From Chitinophagaceae bacterium UBA3961 (GTDB lineage: Bacteria; Bacteroidota; Bacteroidia; Chitinophagales; Chitinophagaceae): a DNA stretch of 7,710 nt. The stretch lies in NCBI GenBank assembly GCA_002385265.1, contig DGDD01000103.1, forward strand, positions 1 to 7,710. The letters are read 5' to 3'. Within the stretch, counting starts at the first letter, position 1. Every line of letters begins with the position of its first letter. Made by a program: the position numbers and the translations under genes. This document shows positions 1 to 6,057 of the stretch, in pieces. The notes beneath the pieces were generated by a model that saw only the letters and a list, made by a program, of their open reading frames with translations, searched no databases and was not told the DNA's origin.

Positions 1-1
1 A

Positions 2-1594
2 ATTGAATTCTACTACAAATGTTTGGATGAAGCCCGTTCGCTTCAAATAATAAATTATGAGATTTCCGCTTACAGTGATTTGGCCATAGCATATATGCAG
101 TTGGAAAAGCCTGATGCAGCAAAGGGGTATTTTGTACTCTGTGCACAGAAATCGCTGCAATCGGGTGAATTGCTCTCGATATTAAATTCTTACACTAATT
201 TGGGAGGTATCTACAATACTCTTCACAAATACGATAGCGCCAAATATTATTTGCAAGAGGCCATTCGACTAGGCGGACCTTTAGGCGAATCGGTGTACGA
301 TATGAGTACAACCTATAATAATTTGGGTAATACTTATTTCAGAGAGGGAGATTACAAGAAAGCTTTGGAGAATTTTGTCTTGAATTATAAAAAGCATTCC
401 AATGGTTCCGGCGATAATGAGAGCTTTTGGGTCGATCATTTGAACTTATCCGATACCTATCTTCAGTTAGGGCAGATGAAGTTAGCGAGATTGCATGGGG
501 ATTCTTCTTTATACATAGCAGAATTGTTAGGATCTATTTCTAAAAAGGCAGACTCTTATGCTTTGAAGTCGCGTATTGAAGCACAAGATCGAAATTACAA
601 GTTGGCGTATGAATATTCATTGAAGTGGCATGAATTGGATTCTGCAATAATTAACAAGGAAACCCAATTGAAAATTGCTGAATTGCAGGAACGATTCAAT
701 GTAAAAGAGAAAGAAGCACAAAATAGTTTTCTGATGGCAAGAGTGGAGCGACAGATGTTCCAAAATAGGGCCATCAGTGTTTTGTCGATCTTACTTGGAT
801 TGGTAGTAGTGTTGGTGGCCATTGCTTTTATTACCAAACGCAATGCGAATAGACGGTTGGAAATGAATAATATTCTGATGCAAGAGCAGAATGAAAAATT
901 GATTGAATTGAACCGGGAGAAGAATTCCTTGATTAGTATTGTTTCCCATGATTTGAATACTCCCTTCGCCACGATTCAATTGTGGGTACAATTGATGCAA
1001 ACCGATGCAGGAAATTTAACTGAAGAGCAGCAGAAGAGTTTGCTGCGCATTCAACAAGCAGGAGAGGCCGGACAAGCATTGATTACCCGAATTCTAGATG
1101 TGGAAAAGCATGAAAAAATAAGTGTAGCTTCTATTGAGCTTACCAAATTTGATATGATTATGTGCATGGAGAGTTTGAAAGCCAATTTCGAACCTATGGC
1201 GGCCAAGAAAGACATCACTATCACCCTAATCCACCCACGCGATGCAGTTTATATTATGAGTGATCGACAGTTGGTGAATCGGATCTTTGAAAACTTAGTT
1301 TCTAATGCAATCAAGTATTCGCCTAAAGGCCGTCAGGTTACGATTCTTTTAAAAAACTTTGAAGAGTTGGTTCAAGTTGAAGTGTTAGATGAGGGCGTGG
1401 GCATCGCGTCAGATGAACTGCCTTTTATTTTTGATAAGTACAGTAAAGTTAGTTCTGTTCCAACAGACGGTGAATCGTCTACCGGATTAGGACTTTCTAT
1501 CGTGAAACGAATAGTAGAGGAATTGAATGGTTCAATAGCTTGCAGCAGTGAGTTAGGAAAGGGAACGCGTTTCAATGTGATTTTGAAAAAATAG
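2..1594 (+). CDS. TPR-containing transmembrane sensor histidine kinase (5' end missing)
   Basis: The gene is cut by the window edge. The frame is open from base 2 and the residues there (IEFYYKCLDEA) already read as a TPR helix, so the TTG at 23 is not the real start. Counting from that TTG, about five TPR-like helix pairs cover residues 1-205 and a charged coiled coil covers about 212-245. One membrane segment lies at about 250-270 and a second short coiled coil at about 278-302. The HisKA dimerisation helix carries H309 in SHDLNTP. The HATPase domain has an N-box (ENLVSNAIKYS, N424/N428), G1 (DEGVGI, D456) and G2 (GLGLS, 488-492). The likely role is ATP-dependent autophosphorylation at H309 in response to a signal read by the TPR part, then transfer to a response regulator. 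No receiver domain is fused and no regulator gene follows, so the partner is unknown. The kinase core looks intact. A signal peptide and further TPRs would be expected upstream. Confidence 0.93.
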   Translation: MEFYYKCLDEARSLQIINYEISAYSDLAIAYMQLEKPDAAKGYFVLCAQKSLQSGELLSILNSYTNLGGIYNTLHKYDSAKYYLQEAIRLGGPLGESVYDMSTTYNNLGNTYFREGDYKKALENFVLNYKKHSNGSGDNESFWVDHLNLSDTYLQLGQMKLARLHGDSSLYIAELLGSISKKADSYALKSRIEAQDRNYKLAYEYSLKWHELDSAIINKETQLKIAELQERFNVKEKEAQNSFLMARVERQMFQNRAISVLSILLGLVVVLVAIAFITKRNANRRLEMNNILMQEQNEKLIELNREKNSLISIVSHDLNTPFATIQLWVQLMQTDAGNLTEEQQKSLLRIQQAGEAGQALITRILDVEKHEKISVASIELTKFDMIMCMESLKANFEPMAAKKDITITLIHPRDAVYIMSDRQLVNRIFENLVSNAIKYSPKGRQVTILLKNFEELVQVEVLDEGVGIASDELPFIFDKYSKVSSVPTDGESSTGLGLSIVKRIVEELNGSIACSSELGKGTRFNVILKK

Positions 1595-1666
1595 GGCGAA
1601 TCAATACTATTGGTCCATAATTTGCGTTATCTGATTGTCTTACTAACCCAATTTTTATAAGACTGG

Positions 1667-1700
1667 AACCCCAAAGCGAAAGTTTTGGGGTTTTGTTTTT
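1667..1700 (+). terminator. Intrinsic terminator of the sensor kinase gene
   Basis: Arms 1667-1677 and 1682-1692 pair over 11 bp with one G-U wobble and close on a GAAA tetraloop at 1678-1681. The T-rich tail TTTTGTTTTT follows directly. It starts 73 bp after the kinase stop codon. The upstream side lacks a good T-run for the other strand, so it should work mainly on + transcripts. Seen directly in sequence; termination itself is inferred. Confidence 0.9.
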
Positions 1701-1862
1701 GCGCAAAGGTTCTCGGAGTTTTAGGAGAAACTCAAAGTAAAATGAAAATTTCTGAAGGACTTGGAAAAATACACAGATTATCTCTCGATACAGTTTTGAT
1801 TGCGTTGATGCGCTTTGGTTTTAAGACCTTAGTTTCGCCTGCTGTCTGAACTTTTTCTTTCC
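1701..1862. other. Intergenic spacer without a supported gene
   Basis: This is the rest of the gap between the kinase terminator and the DUF2721 gene. It holds a small hairpin (GAGTTT at 1716-1721 pairing with AAACTC at 1728-1733) and a 35-codon ATG-to-TGA frame at 1742-1849 with no recognisable family. A possible -7-like box, TAGTTTCG, lies at 1830-1837. No RNA gene was recognised. I do not call the short frame a gene. Confidence 0.5.
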
Positions 1863-1870
1863 TACCTTTA
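1863..1870 (+). promoter_or_regulatory. Possible -7 box of the DUF2721 gene
   Basis: TACCTTTA matches the Bacteroidota -7 consensus TAnnTTTG except for its last base and ends 19 bp before the ATG at 1890. No TTG stands at the usual -33 distance, so support is weak. A transcript from here would have a leader of roughly 15 bases. Confidence 0.35.
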
Positions 1871-1889
1871 TGGTGAAAACTTGAATTAC

Positions 1890-2336
1890 ATGCAACTTTC
1901 TATCACCACTCCTGCACTATTGTTTCCCGCGATCTCTTTGTTGATGTTGGCGTATACCAACCGTTTTTTGGCACTGGCGAGTTTGATTCGGAATTTGCAC
2001 GATAAGTACAAGAAGGATACGGATCAAAAGCACTTGATTGAGCAGATTCGTAATTTAAGAGCTAGAATTCGATTGATTCGCTCCATGCAAGCTTTTGGTG
2101 TAATGAGTTTTCTTTTTTGCGTGGTGTGTATGTTTTGTATTTTCAAAGAATGGGAGCATGCCAGCTATATTATATTTGCCGGCAGTATTTTGGCTTTCAT
2201 TATTTCTCTTTTGATTTCTCTCACAGAAATAACCCTTAGCACCAGGGCATTGGAATTAGAGCTGAGTGATATGGAAGAACTCAGCAAGACCAATATTTTT
2301 ACAGATATCTTACGATCGAAAGAAGAAAAAGACTAA
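1890..2336 (+). CDS. DUF2721 family small membrane protein
   Basis: The product has 148 residues. ATG at 1890 was chosen over the TTG at 1881 because family members begin just before the conserved TTPALLFPAISLL block, which falls at residues 6-18 with this start. The conserved AYTNRFLALA stretch follows at 21-30. Predicted topology is one membrane segment at about 8-31, then a charged, probably cytoplasmic helix at about 34-66 rich in Arg and Lys. Two more membrane segments follow at about 69-86 and 91-116, with an acidic, charged tail at 120-148. Family recognition is from these blocks. The function of DUF2721 (PF11026) is not known and nothing nearby suggests one. The gene follows the kinase terminator, so it is probably transcribed on its own. 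Its stop codon overlaps that of the convergent DUF983 gene. Confidence 0.88.
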   Translation: MQLSITTPALLFPAISLLMLAYTNRFLALASLIRNLHDKYKKDTDQKHLIEQIRNLRARIRLIRSMQAFGVMSFLFCVVCMFCIFKEWEHASYIIFAGSILAFIISLLISLTEITLSTRALELELSDMEELSKTNIFTDILRSKEEKD

Positions 2337-2758
2337 AGGTTAAATTCCTTTGGAGGGGTGTTTTTGTAGTCTTCGTTGTATCTCACAAAAAAGTAAAGGT
2401 AGATAACTCTGCTCAGCCGCATCAACCAGGGTTGCAATACCACCAATAACAGAATGTTCAATCCGAGCCACCAAAAGAAGCGCTTATCATGACTACTCAT
2501 GCCAATTAAGACCCACCATGCAACAAAGGAGGCAACAGAGAGTGCTACTGAAAGCGCATAGCTAACATAGCCTGTACCATACCAAAAACCCTGCTCCAAT
2601 TCAAAACGTTGTTTGCATTCCTCACAATGCTCAGGCATGTCGAATACCTTTTTTAAGTTCCAAGGATTGCCGGAATTAAACATTTTTCCTCTGCGACAGC
2701 GTGGGCATTTCATTGATAAGATGCTCCAGAAATAGTTTGGGCGAGTGGTATTGCTCAT
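2333..2758 (-). CDS. DUF983 family zinc-ribbon membrane protein
   Basis: The product has 141 residues, about the usual length for the family. The N-terminal part has two Cys pairs, C18-x2-C21 (CPRCRRGKMF) and C45-x2-C48 (CEEC), which look like a zinc ribbon. The family-typical FELEQGFWYGTGYVSYALS follows at about 52-70. Two membrane segments lie at about 63-86 and 94-113, and the tail is polar. The fold and zinc binding are inferred from the Cys spacing. The DUF983 (PF06170, COG5349) family has no established biochemical role that I can name. The ATG at 2758 sits directly behind an exact -7 box, which supports this start and suggests its own promoter. The ABC exporter gene upstream on the same strand ends in a terminator, so the two are probably separate units. 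Confidence 0.9.
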   Translation of the reverse strand: MSNTTRPNYFWSILSMKCPRCRRGKMFNSGNPWNLKKVFDMPEHCEECKQRFELEQGFWYGTGYVSYALSVALSVASFVAWWVLIGMSSHDKRFFWWLGLNILLLVVLQPWLMRLSRVIYLYFFVRYNEDYKNTPPKEFNL

Positions 2759-2762
2759 GCTG

Positions 2763-2770
2763 CAAAGGTA
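2763..2770 (-). promoter_or_regulatory. -7 box of the DUF983 gene
   Basis: The minus strand reads TACCTTTG here, an exact match to the Bacteroidota TAnnTTTG -7 element. It ends only four bases before the ATG at 2758. A TTTG lies upstream on the same strand, but about 25 bases away, which is longer than the usual spacing. The position implies a transcript with almost no leader. Confidence 0.55.
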
Positions 2771-2844
2771 ATTTTTTCTTTTTGTTGAAAGGTGACAAAC
2801 ATCACCCTTCCTGATAATCTATCGAAATCTCAATCCATAATCCT

Positions 2845-2894
2845 TTTTAAAAGAAAATCCTTGATACCATTTTGGAAATGATATCAAGGATTTT
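2845..2894 (-). terminator. Intrinsic terminator of the ABC exporter gene
   Basis: Arms 2854-2866 and 2882-2894 form a perfect 13-bp stem. Inside it, after one mismatch, CATTT at 2868-2872 pairs with AAATG at 2876-2880 around a 3-base loop. On the minus strand the stem ends in TTTT and is followed by CTTTT, giving a U-rich tail. It begins 25 bases beyond the exporter stop codon. The plus-strand side lacks a comparable tail, so it is read as acting on minus-strand transcripts. Confidence 0.82.
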
Positions 2895-2919
2895 GGTTAC
2901 TGGCCATTTTAGACTGCGT

Positions 2920-4758
2920 TTATGCGCCCGCTGTCATTTGCTGCCATTTTTTTCTTTCGCCTATTTGCTGACGCCACATAGCGTAGTACAAACCTTTTTC
3001 ATTCAGGAGGGTTTCGTGATTGCCGGTTTCAACTACATCGCCTTGTTCCAATACATAGATCCTATCGGCATGCATAATGGTTGACAAACGGTGAGCAATG
3101 AGAATAGTAACCTGATTTTTTTCTTCTGAGATGGCTCTGATCGTGTTTGTGATGTCTTCTTCTGTCAATGAATCGAGGGCGGAAGTGGCTTCATCGAAAA
3201 TCAATAACTTAGGTTTTCTCAGAAGTGCTCGGGCAATGGAAAGACGTTGTTTTTCACCTCCCGATAATTTGAGACCGCCTTCGCCGATCATGGTATCAAG
3301 TCCTTTTTCCGCACGAGCCAATAATCGTTGACAACTGGCTTTATTCAAAACATCCGTTAACTCCTCGTCCGTTGCTTGAGGGTACACGAATAGCAGATTT
3401 TCCTTAATAGTACCGGAGAACAACTGGGTATCTTGCGTTACGAATCCAATTTGGTTGCGCAAGTCGTCGAAATTAATGGAATTTTCGTCCATGCCATTAT
3501 AAAGAATGCTTCCTTCTTGTGCTCGATAGAGACCCACCAACAATTTCATCAAAGTGGTTTTTCCGGAGCCGGAAGGTCCTACAAAAGCAATTGTTTCCCC
3601 TTTTTTTGCATGAAAGCTGATCTCGTTAATTGCTTTAGCCGACGCTGTTTGATGTTTGAAACCAACGCCTTTGAATTCCAATGTTTGAATAGGACCCAAG
3701 GGTTTGGGATCAGCAGCAACCGGTTCCGGTTGTTTGTTCATCAAATTATGGAAGTTGTTCAAAGAAGCTTCTGCTTCTCTATAAGAAAGGATGATGTTCC
3801 CAATTTCTTGTAAAGGTCCGAATACAAAGAAAGAGAAGATTTGCATGGTTACCAGCTGGCCAGCATCCATTGTTTTATGAAAAATCAGCATCATCAGTAC
3901 AAAAAGAATGATCTGACGCAGGGTGTTCACCAAGGTGCCTTGGATAAAGCTGATGCTTCGTATGCGTTTTACTTTGGTAAGTTCTAGTCCAAGAATTTTA
4001 TAGGTGTTCTTGTTCAAGCGGTCTACTTCTTGTCCGGTTAAACCAAGACTTTTAACAAGCTCAATATTTCTCAAACTTTCGGTTGTTGAACCTGCCAGGG
4101 AAGTGGTTTGTCCAACAATGGTTTTTTGGATCTGTTTTACTTTCTTACTTAAAACATTGGTGATGAATGAAAGTCCAAGAATACCACCAAGATAGATCAA
4201 CGGAATGCTCCAGTTGATATAGATGGCGGCATAAATAAATACGAAACCGATACCTACAATGATTCCGAAAAGCAAGTTGATGCTATAAGTCATGAACTTT
4301 TCTACATCGGTTCTAACTTTTGTAAGAACGGAGAGGGTTTCACCACTTCTTTGATCTTCGAACTCTTGATAGGGGAGTTTCATGGCGTGTTTCAATCCAT
4401 CCGTAAACACTTTCGCGCCAAATTTCTGGATGATCACATTGAGGAAGTAGTCTTGAAAGTTTTTAGCAATTCTGCTGATCATAGCTACTGTAATGGAGGC
4501 CAAAACCAACCAACCTATTCCGTAGATCACATCCGCTTTACCGGCTTTGTTGATGAATTCTTTTTTCATGAACAGGTAATCGTTTTCTTGGAAGGGGCCA
4601 AGTTGTTCTTTACCTGAAAGATGTTCGTTGGCGAGGTTGATCATTTTACCAAAAATAATCGGGTCGCAAAGCGAAAATCCGGTATTAATAGCAGCAAGGA
4701 GAATGGTTAAGGCTACCAGCCATTTATAGGGGCTGAGGTACTTTAAAAGTATTTTCAT
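2920..4758 (-). CDS. ABC exporter, fused membrane and ATP-binding domains (ABCB/MsbA-like)
   Basis: The product has 612 residues, normal for a half-transporter working as a dimer in the inner membrane. The transmembrane domain covers about 1-330, with membrane helices near 12-32, 79-98, 158-180, 183-203, 272-296 and 302-325. A polar loop of about 45 residues, probably periplasmic, lies between the first two. The nucleotide-binding domain has Walker A GPSGSGKT (394-401), Q-loop Q442, signature LSGGEKQR (498-505), Walker B LLIFDE (518-523) with catalytic E523, D-loop SALD and H-loop H556. All catalytic residues are present, so a homodimer could hydrolyse ATP at both sites. The usual A-loop aromatic appears to be His (H369 in GFKH). 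The SGGEKQR and DEATSALD style occurs in lipid, drug and Atm1-like exporters, so the substrate cannot be named. ATG at 4758 gives the expected N-terminal amphipathic start. The gene has its own terminator and stands divergent to the beta-barrel gene. Confidence 0.95.
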   Translation of the reverse strand: MKILLKYLSPYKWLVALTILLAAINTGFSLCDPIIFGKMINLANEHLSGKEQLGPFQENDYLFMKKEFINKAGKADVIYGIGWLVLASITVAMISRIAKNFQDYFLNVIIQKFGAKVFTDGLKHAMKLPYQEFEDQRSGETLSVLTKVRTDVEKFMTYSINLLFGIIVGIGFVFIYAAIYINWSIPLIYLGGILGLSFITNVLSKKVKQIQKTIVGQTTSLAGSTTESLRNIELVKSLGLTGQEVDRLNKNTYKILGLELTKVKRIRSISFIQGTLVNTLRQIILFVLMMLIFHKTMDAGQLVTMQIFSFFVFGPLQEIGNIILSYREAEASLNNFHNLMNKQPEPVAADPKPLGPIQTLEFKGVGFKHQTASAKAINEISFHAKKGETIAFVGPSGSGKTTLMKLLVGLYRAQEGSILYNGMDENSINFDDLRNQIGFVTQDTQLFSGTIKENLLFVYPQATDEELTDVLNKASCQRLLARAEKGLDTMIGEGGLKLSGGEKQRLSIARALLRKPKLLIFDEATSALDSLTEEDITNTIRAISEEKNQVTILIAHRLSTIMHADRIYVLEQGDVVETGNHETLLNEKGLYYAMWRQQIGERKKWQQMTAGA

Positions 4759-4791
4759 AATGAGGCTCTGGTTTCAAATACTGTGCGAAGC

Positions 4792-4823
4792 TAGGATTAA
4801 TTGCCAATATGGCACTTATCCTA
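4792..4823. repeat. Imperfect 32-bp inverted repeat in the divergent promoter region
   Basis: TAGGAT at 4792-4797 pairs with ATCCTA at 4818-4823. AA at 4799-4800 pairs with TT at 4816-4817, and TGCCA at 4802-4806 pairs with TGGCA at 4810-4814 around a 3-base centre. One base is bulged and one pair mismatched, giving 13 pairs in all. A third copy, TAGGAT at 4841-4846, could pair with the same 4818-4823 arm instead. The repeat lies between the exporter and barrel genes and overlaps the predicted transcription start of the exporter, so an operator is a reasonable guess. It could also be a leader hairpin of the exporter mRNA. Confidence 0.55.
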
Positions 4824-4851
4824 AGGTAACTTGCCCTCGATAGGATCAAAA
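4821..4851 (-). promoter_or_regulatory. Candidate promoter of the ABC exporter gene
   Basis: On the minus strand, TTTTG (4847-4851) is followed after 18 bases by TACCTTAG (4821-4828), one mismatch from TAnnTTTG. Spacing is close to that of Bacteroidota -33/-7 promoters. Transcription would start near 4814-4817, leaving a leader of about 55-60 bases before the ATG at 4758. Confidence 0.45.
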
Positions 4852-4867
4852 TACACCTATGGGAGTA

Positions 4868-4898
4868 TTGGATGCAATAGCACAAATCGATTGTTTTG
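4868..4898 (+). promoter_or_regulatory. Candidate promoter of the beta-barrel gene
   Basis: TTG at 4868-4870 is followed after 20 bases by TTGTTTTG at 4891-4898, one mismatch from TAnnTTTG. A start of transcription near 4903 would leave about ten leader bases before the ATG at 4914. It would also exclude the in-frame TTG at 4896 as a start codon. Confidence 0.35.
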
Positions 4899-4913
4899 GG
4901 AAACTATTTTACC

Positions 4914-5561
4914 ATGTCGACTCAATTACGCTCCTGTATTAAACCTTATGTTCTTTTCATAGTATTGGTTCTGTTGTTTTCCGGGGCAAAGGCCCAACAC
5001 ACTGGCTATCTGGGACTTCACGGAGGTTGGGGAAGTGCTCAGGGCAAAGAACTGAAGTTGGGGTCCGGTATTTGTTTAGACCTGGAATTGCCTTTGGGAG
5101 AAAAAGTACTGTTGAATTTTAGACCCTCTTTGAACCGGAGGAGTTTCAATTATGGTGGATTAAGTCCGATGGTTGAAAAAGCAACCTATTTTGACATACC
5201 GGTGACCCTTATTTTCTTAAAAGAAGACCAGGATGATCTGGGCTTCTATGGTGGATTTGGGGCCTATTATGGAATGGCATTGAGTGGAAAAGTGAAACGT
5301 TATGATAATTCCGGAAATTTGAGCTGGTCTGCCATGAAGTTTGGGGAAAAAGCAACCGATGATAGGGTAAGGACAGACTTTGGTGCAGTGCTTGATTTTG
5401 GCGTTCGATTTGGAGAGGGTAAGCGAACTGCAAAAGTAGGTCTTCAAATTATGCATGGTATTAAAGACATTGCACCGGCAGAACTGCAGAACAATCCCAC
5501 CGCCAGCATTTCACGCCGACTTCGGAACTATACGTTTTATGTGGCAGTTGCGCTGTTTTAA
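4914..5561 (+). CDS. Outer-membrane beta-barrel protein (PorT/OMP_b-brl-like)
   Basis: The product has 215 residues from the ATG at 4914; an in-frame TTG at 4896 would add six. This ATG gives a proper signal peptide: R6 and K10, a hydrophobic core at about 12-22, and an AKA motif at 25-27 with likely cleavage before Q28. The mature part alternates polar and hydrophobic residues in short strands separated by Gly/Asp/Asn turns. Examples are GYLGLHGGWG near 30-40, GFYGGFGAYYGMAL mid-protein and FGAVLDFGVRFG near 162-173. It ends in YTFYVAVALF, and a C-terminal Phe is typical of BAM-inserted barrels. About eight strands would fit the length. The fold class is well supported. The role is not: relatives include passive structural barrels and adhesion or secretion-associated proteins. 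It is divergent to the ABC exporter, and a functional link is only possible, not shown. Confidence 0.82.
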   Translation: MSTQLRSCIKPYVLFIVLVLLFSGAKAQHTGYLGLHGGWGSAQGKELKLGSGICLDLELPLGEKVLLNFRPSLNRRSFNYGGLSPMVEKATYFDIPVTLIFLKEDQDDLGFYGGFGAYYGMALSGKVKRYDNSGNLSWSAMKFGEKATDDRVRTDFGAVLDFGVRFGEGKRTAKVGLQIMHGIKDIAPAELQNNPTASISRRLRNYTFYVAVALF

Positions 5562-5570
5562 AAGGATGAT

Positions 5571-5607
5571 TGAACTGTTCAGAGTTTTGCAAAAGATTAG
5601 CAGTTCA
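5571..5607. repeat. Nested inverted repeats after the beta-barrel gene
   Basis: TGAACTG at 5571-5577 can pair with CAGTTCA at 5601-5607. The palindrome TTTTGCAAAA (5585-5594) lies between them. TGAACTGTTCA at 5571-5581 is also an inverted repeat by itself. No T-run follows, so it is not a classical terminator. It may be an mRNA 3' structure between the barrel and lipoprotein genes. Confidence 0.35.
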
Positions 5608-5625
5608 TAGTTGTATGGTTGTAAC

Positions 5626-5644
5626 ACTTGAAATAATTTCAAGT
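5626..5644. promoter_or_regulatory. Perfect 19-bp inverted repeat before the lipoprotein gene, candidate operator
   Basis: ACTTGAAAT (5626-5634) and ATTTCAAGT (5636-5644) are exact reverse complements around the single centre base 5635. It ends 11 bases before the ATG at 5656. Size, symmetry and position suit the binding site of a dimeric regulator. As RNA it would form only a weak AU-rich hairpin. No regulator gene is in the window. Confidence 0.5.
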
Positions 5645-5655
5645 AAACACCACCT

Positions 5656-6048
5656 ATGACCAAATTTTTACCAATTGTTTTAGTTGGAATTGCTTTTTAT
5701 TCATGTTCTAAGAATACGGATAAAGAACTTCCTGCTATAAATGTAGTTCCATTAAATCCTCCATCAGAATATGTTTTTACGGGCAAGCTTCAATTTAGAG
5801 TAGATGTTACTGATAATGAAGTTCTAGACGAAGTTCAAATAAACCTTATGGATTCTGCTTCTGTGAATAGTTTCTACGTTCCCGTAATTGATCAAAAATT
5901 TAGTTCCATTGGAAGTGCTAGTTTCACAAAATCGTATGAGTTTAACATAATGGTAAGTGTAAAACAAACCATGAGATTGACAGTTATAGCTTTAGATAAG
6001 GGAGGGAACAGGTCTGTTCACACCAGTACTTATCGCATTAATCAGTAA
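5656..6048 (+). CDS. Small lipoprotein with a single Ig/cadherin-like domain (possibly DUF4625-like)
   Basis: The product has 130 residues. The N-terminus has K3, a hydrophobic core at 4-14 and Cys17 in FYSCSKN, which fits a Bacteroidota SPII lipobox although -3 is Phe rather than Leu. The mature chain would be lipid-anchored at C17. After a short linker, residues 26-128 read as one beta-sandwich. They contain PAINVVPLNPP, the strand LQFRVDVTDNEVLDEVQI (about 45-62), a late strand RLTVIALDKGGNRS (about 107-120) with the D-x-G-N turn seen in Ig/cadherin-type folds, and a final edge strand. The pattern resembles DUF4625 (PF14364) lipoproteins; this is from memory of the pattern only. Function is unknown. 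A hand count gives about 24% G or C at third codon positions, against about 43% in the first 100 codons of the barrel gene. Leu is mainly TTA or CTT instead of TTG. This may reflect transfer or low expression. Confidence 0.75.
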   Translation: MTKFLPIVLVGIAFYSCSKNTDKELPAINVVPLNPPSEYVFTGKLQFRVDVTDNEVLDEVQINLMDSASVNSFYVPVIDQKFSSIGSASFTKSYEFNIMVSVKQTMRLTVIALDKGGNRSVHTSTYRINQ

Positions 6049-6057
6049 TTTTTTCAT

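Noticed and set aside
23..25. TTG as the start codon of the kinase gene
   Set aside because: The frame is open to the window edge and the residues before the TTG continue the TPR pattern, so the true start lies upstream of the window.
595..972. Minus-strand open frame of 125 codons inside the kinase gene
   Set aside because: It overlaps the kinase linker and H-box coding region, and the Cys/Phe/Ser-rich translation is typical of an antisense shadow.
1881..1883. TTG start for the DUF2721 gene
   Set aside because: The ATG nine bases later places the conserved TTPALLFP block at the usual distance from the N-terminus.
1870..1884. Four-codon upstream frame (ATG to TGA) before DUF2721
   Set aside because: It starts on the last base of the candidate -7 box, so it would not be in the mRNA if that box is used.
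3433..3813. Plus-strand open frame inside the exporter gene
   Set aside because: It is antisense to the nucleotide-binding domain coding region with intact motifs, and its translation shows no family signal.
4896..4898. TTG start for the beta-barrel gene
   Set aside because: It lies inside the candidate -7 box, and the ATG at 4914 gives a cleaner signal peptide.
5571..5607. Intrinsic terminator after the beta-barrel gene
   Set aside because: The repeats can pair, but no T-run follows and the loop is long, so I list it only as a repeat.
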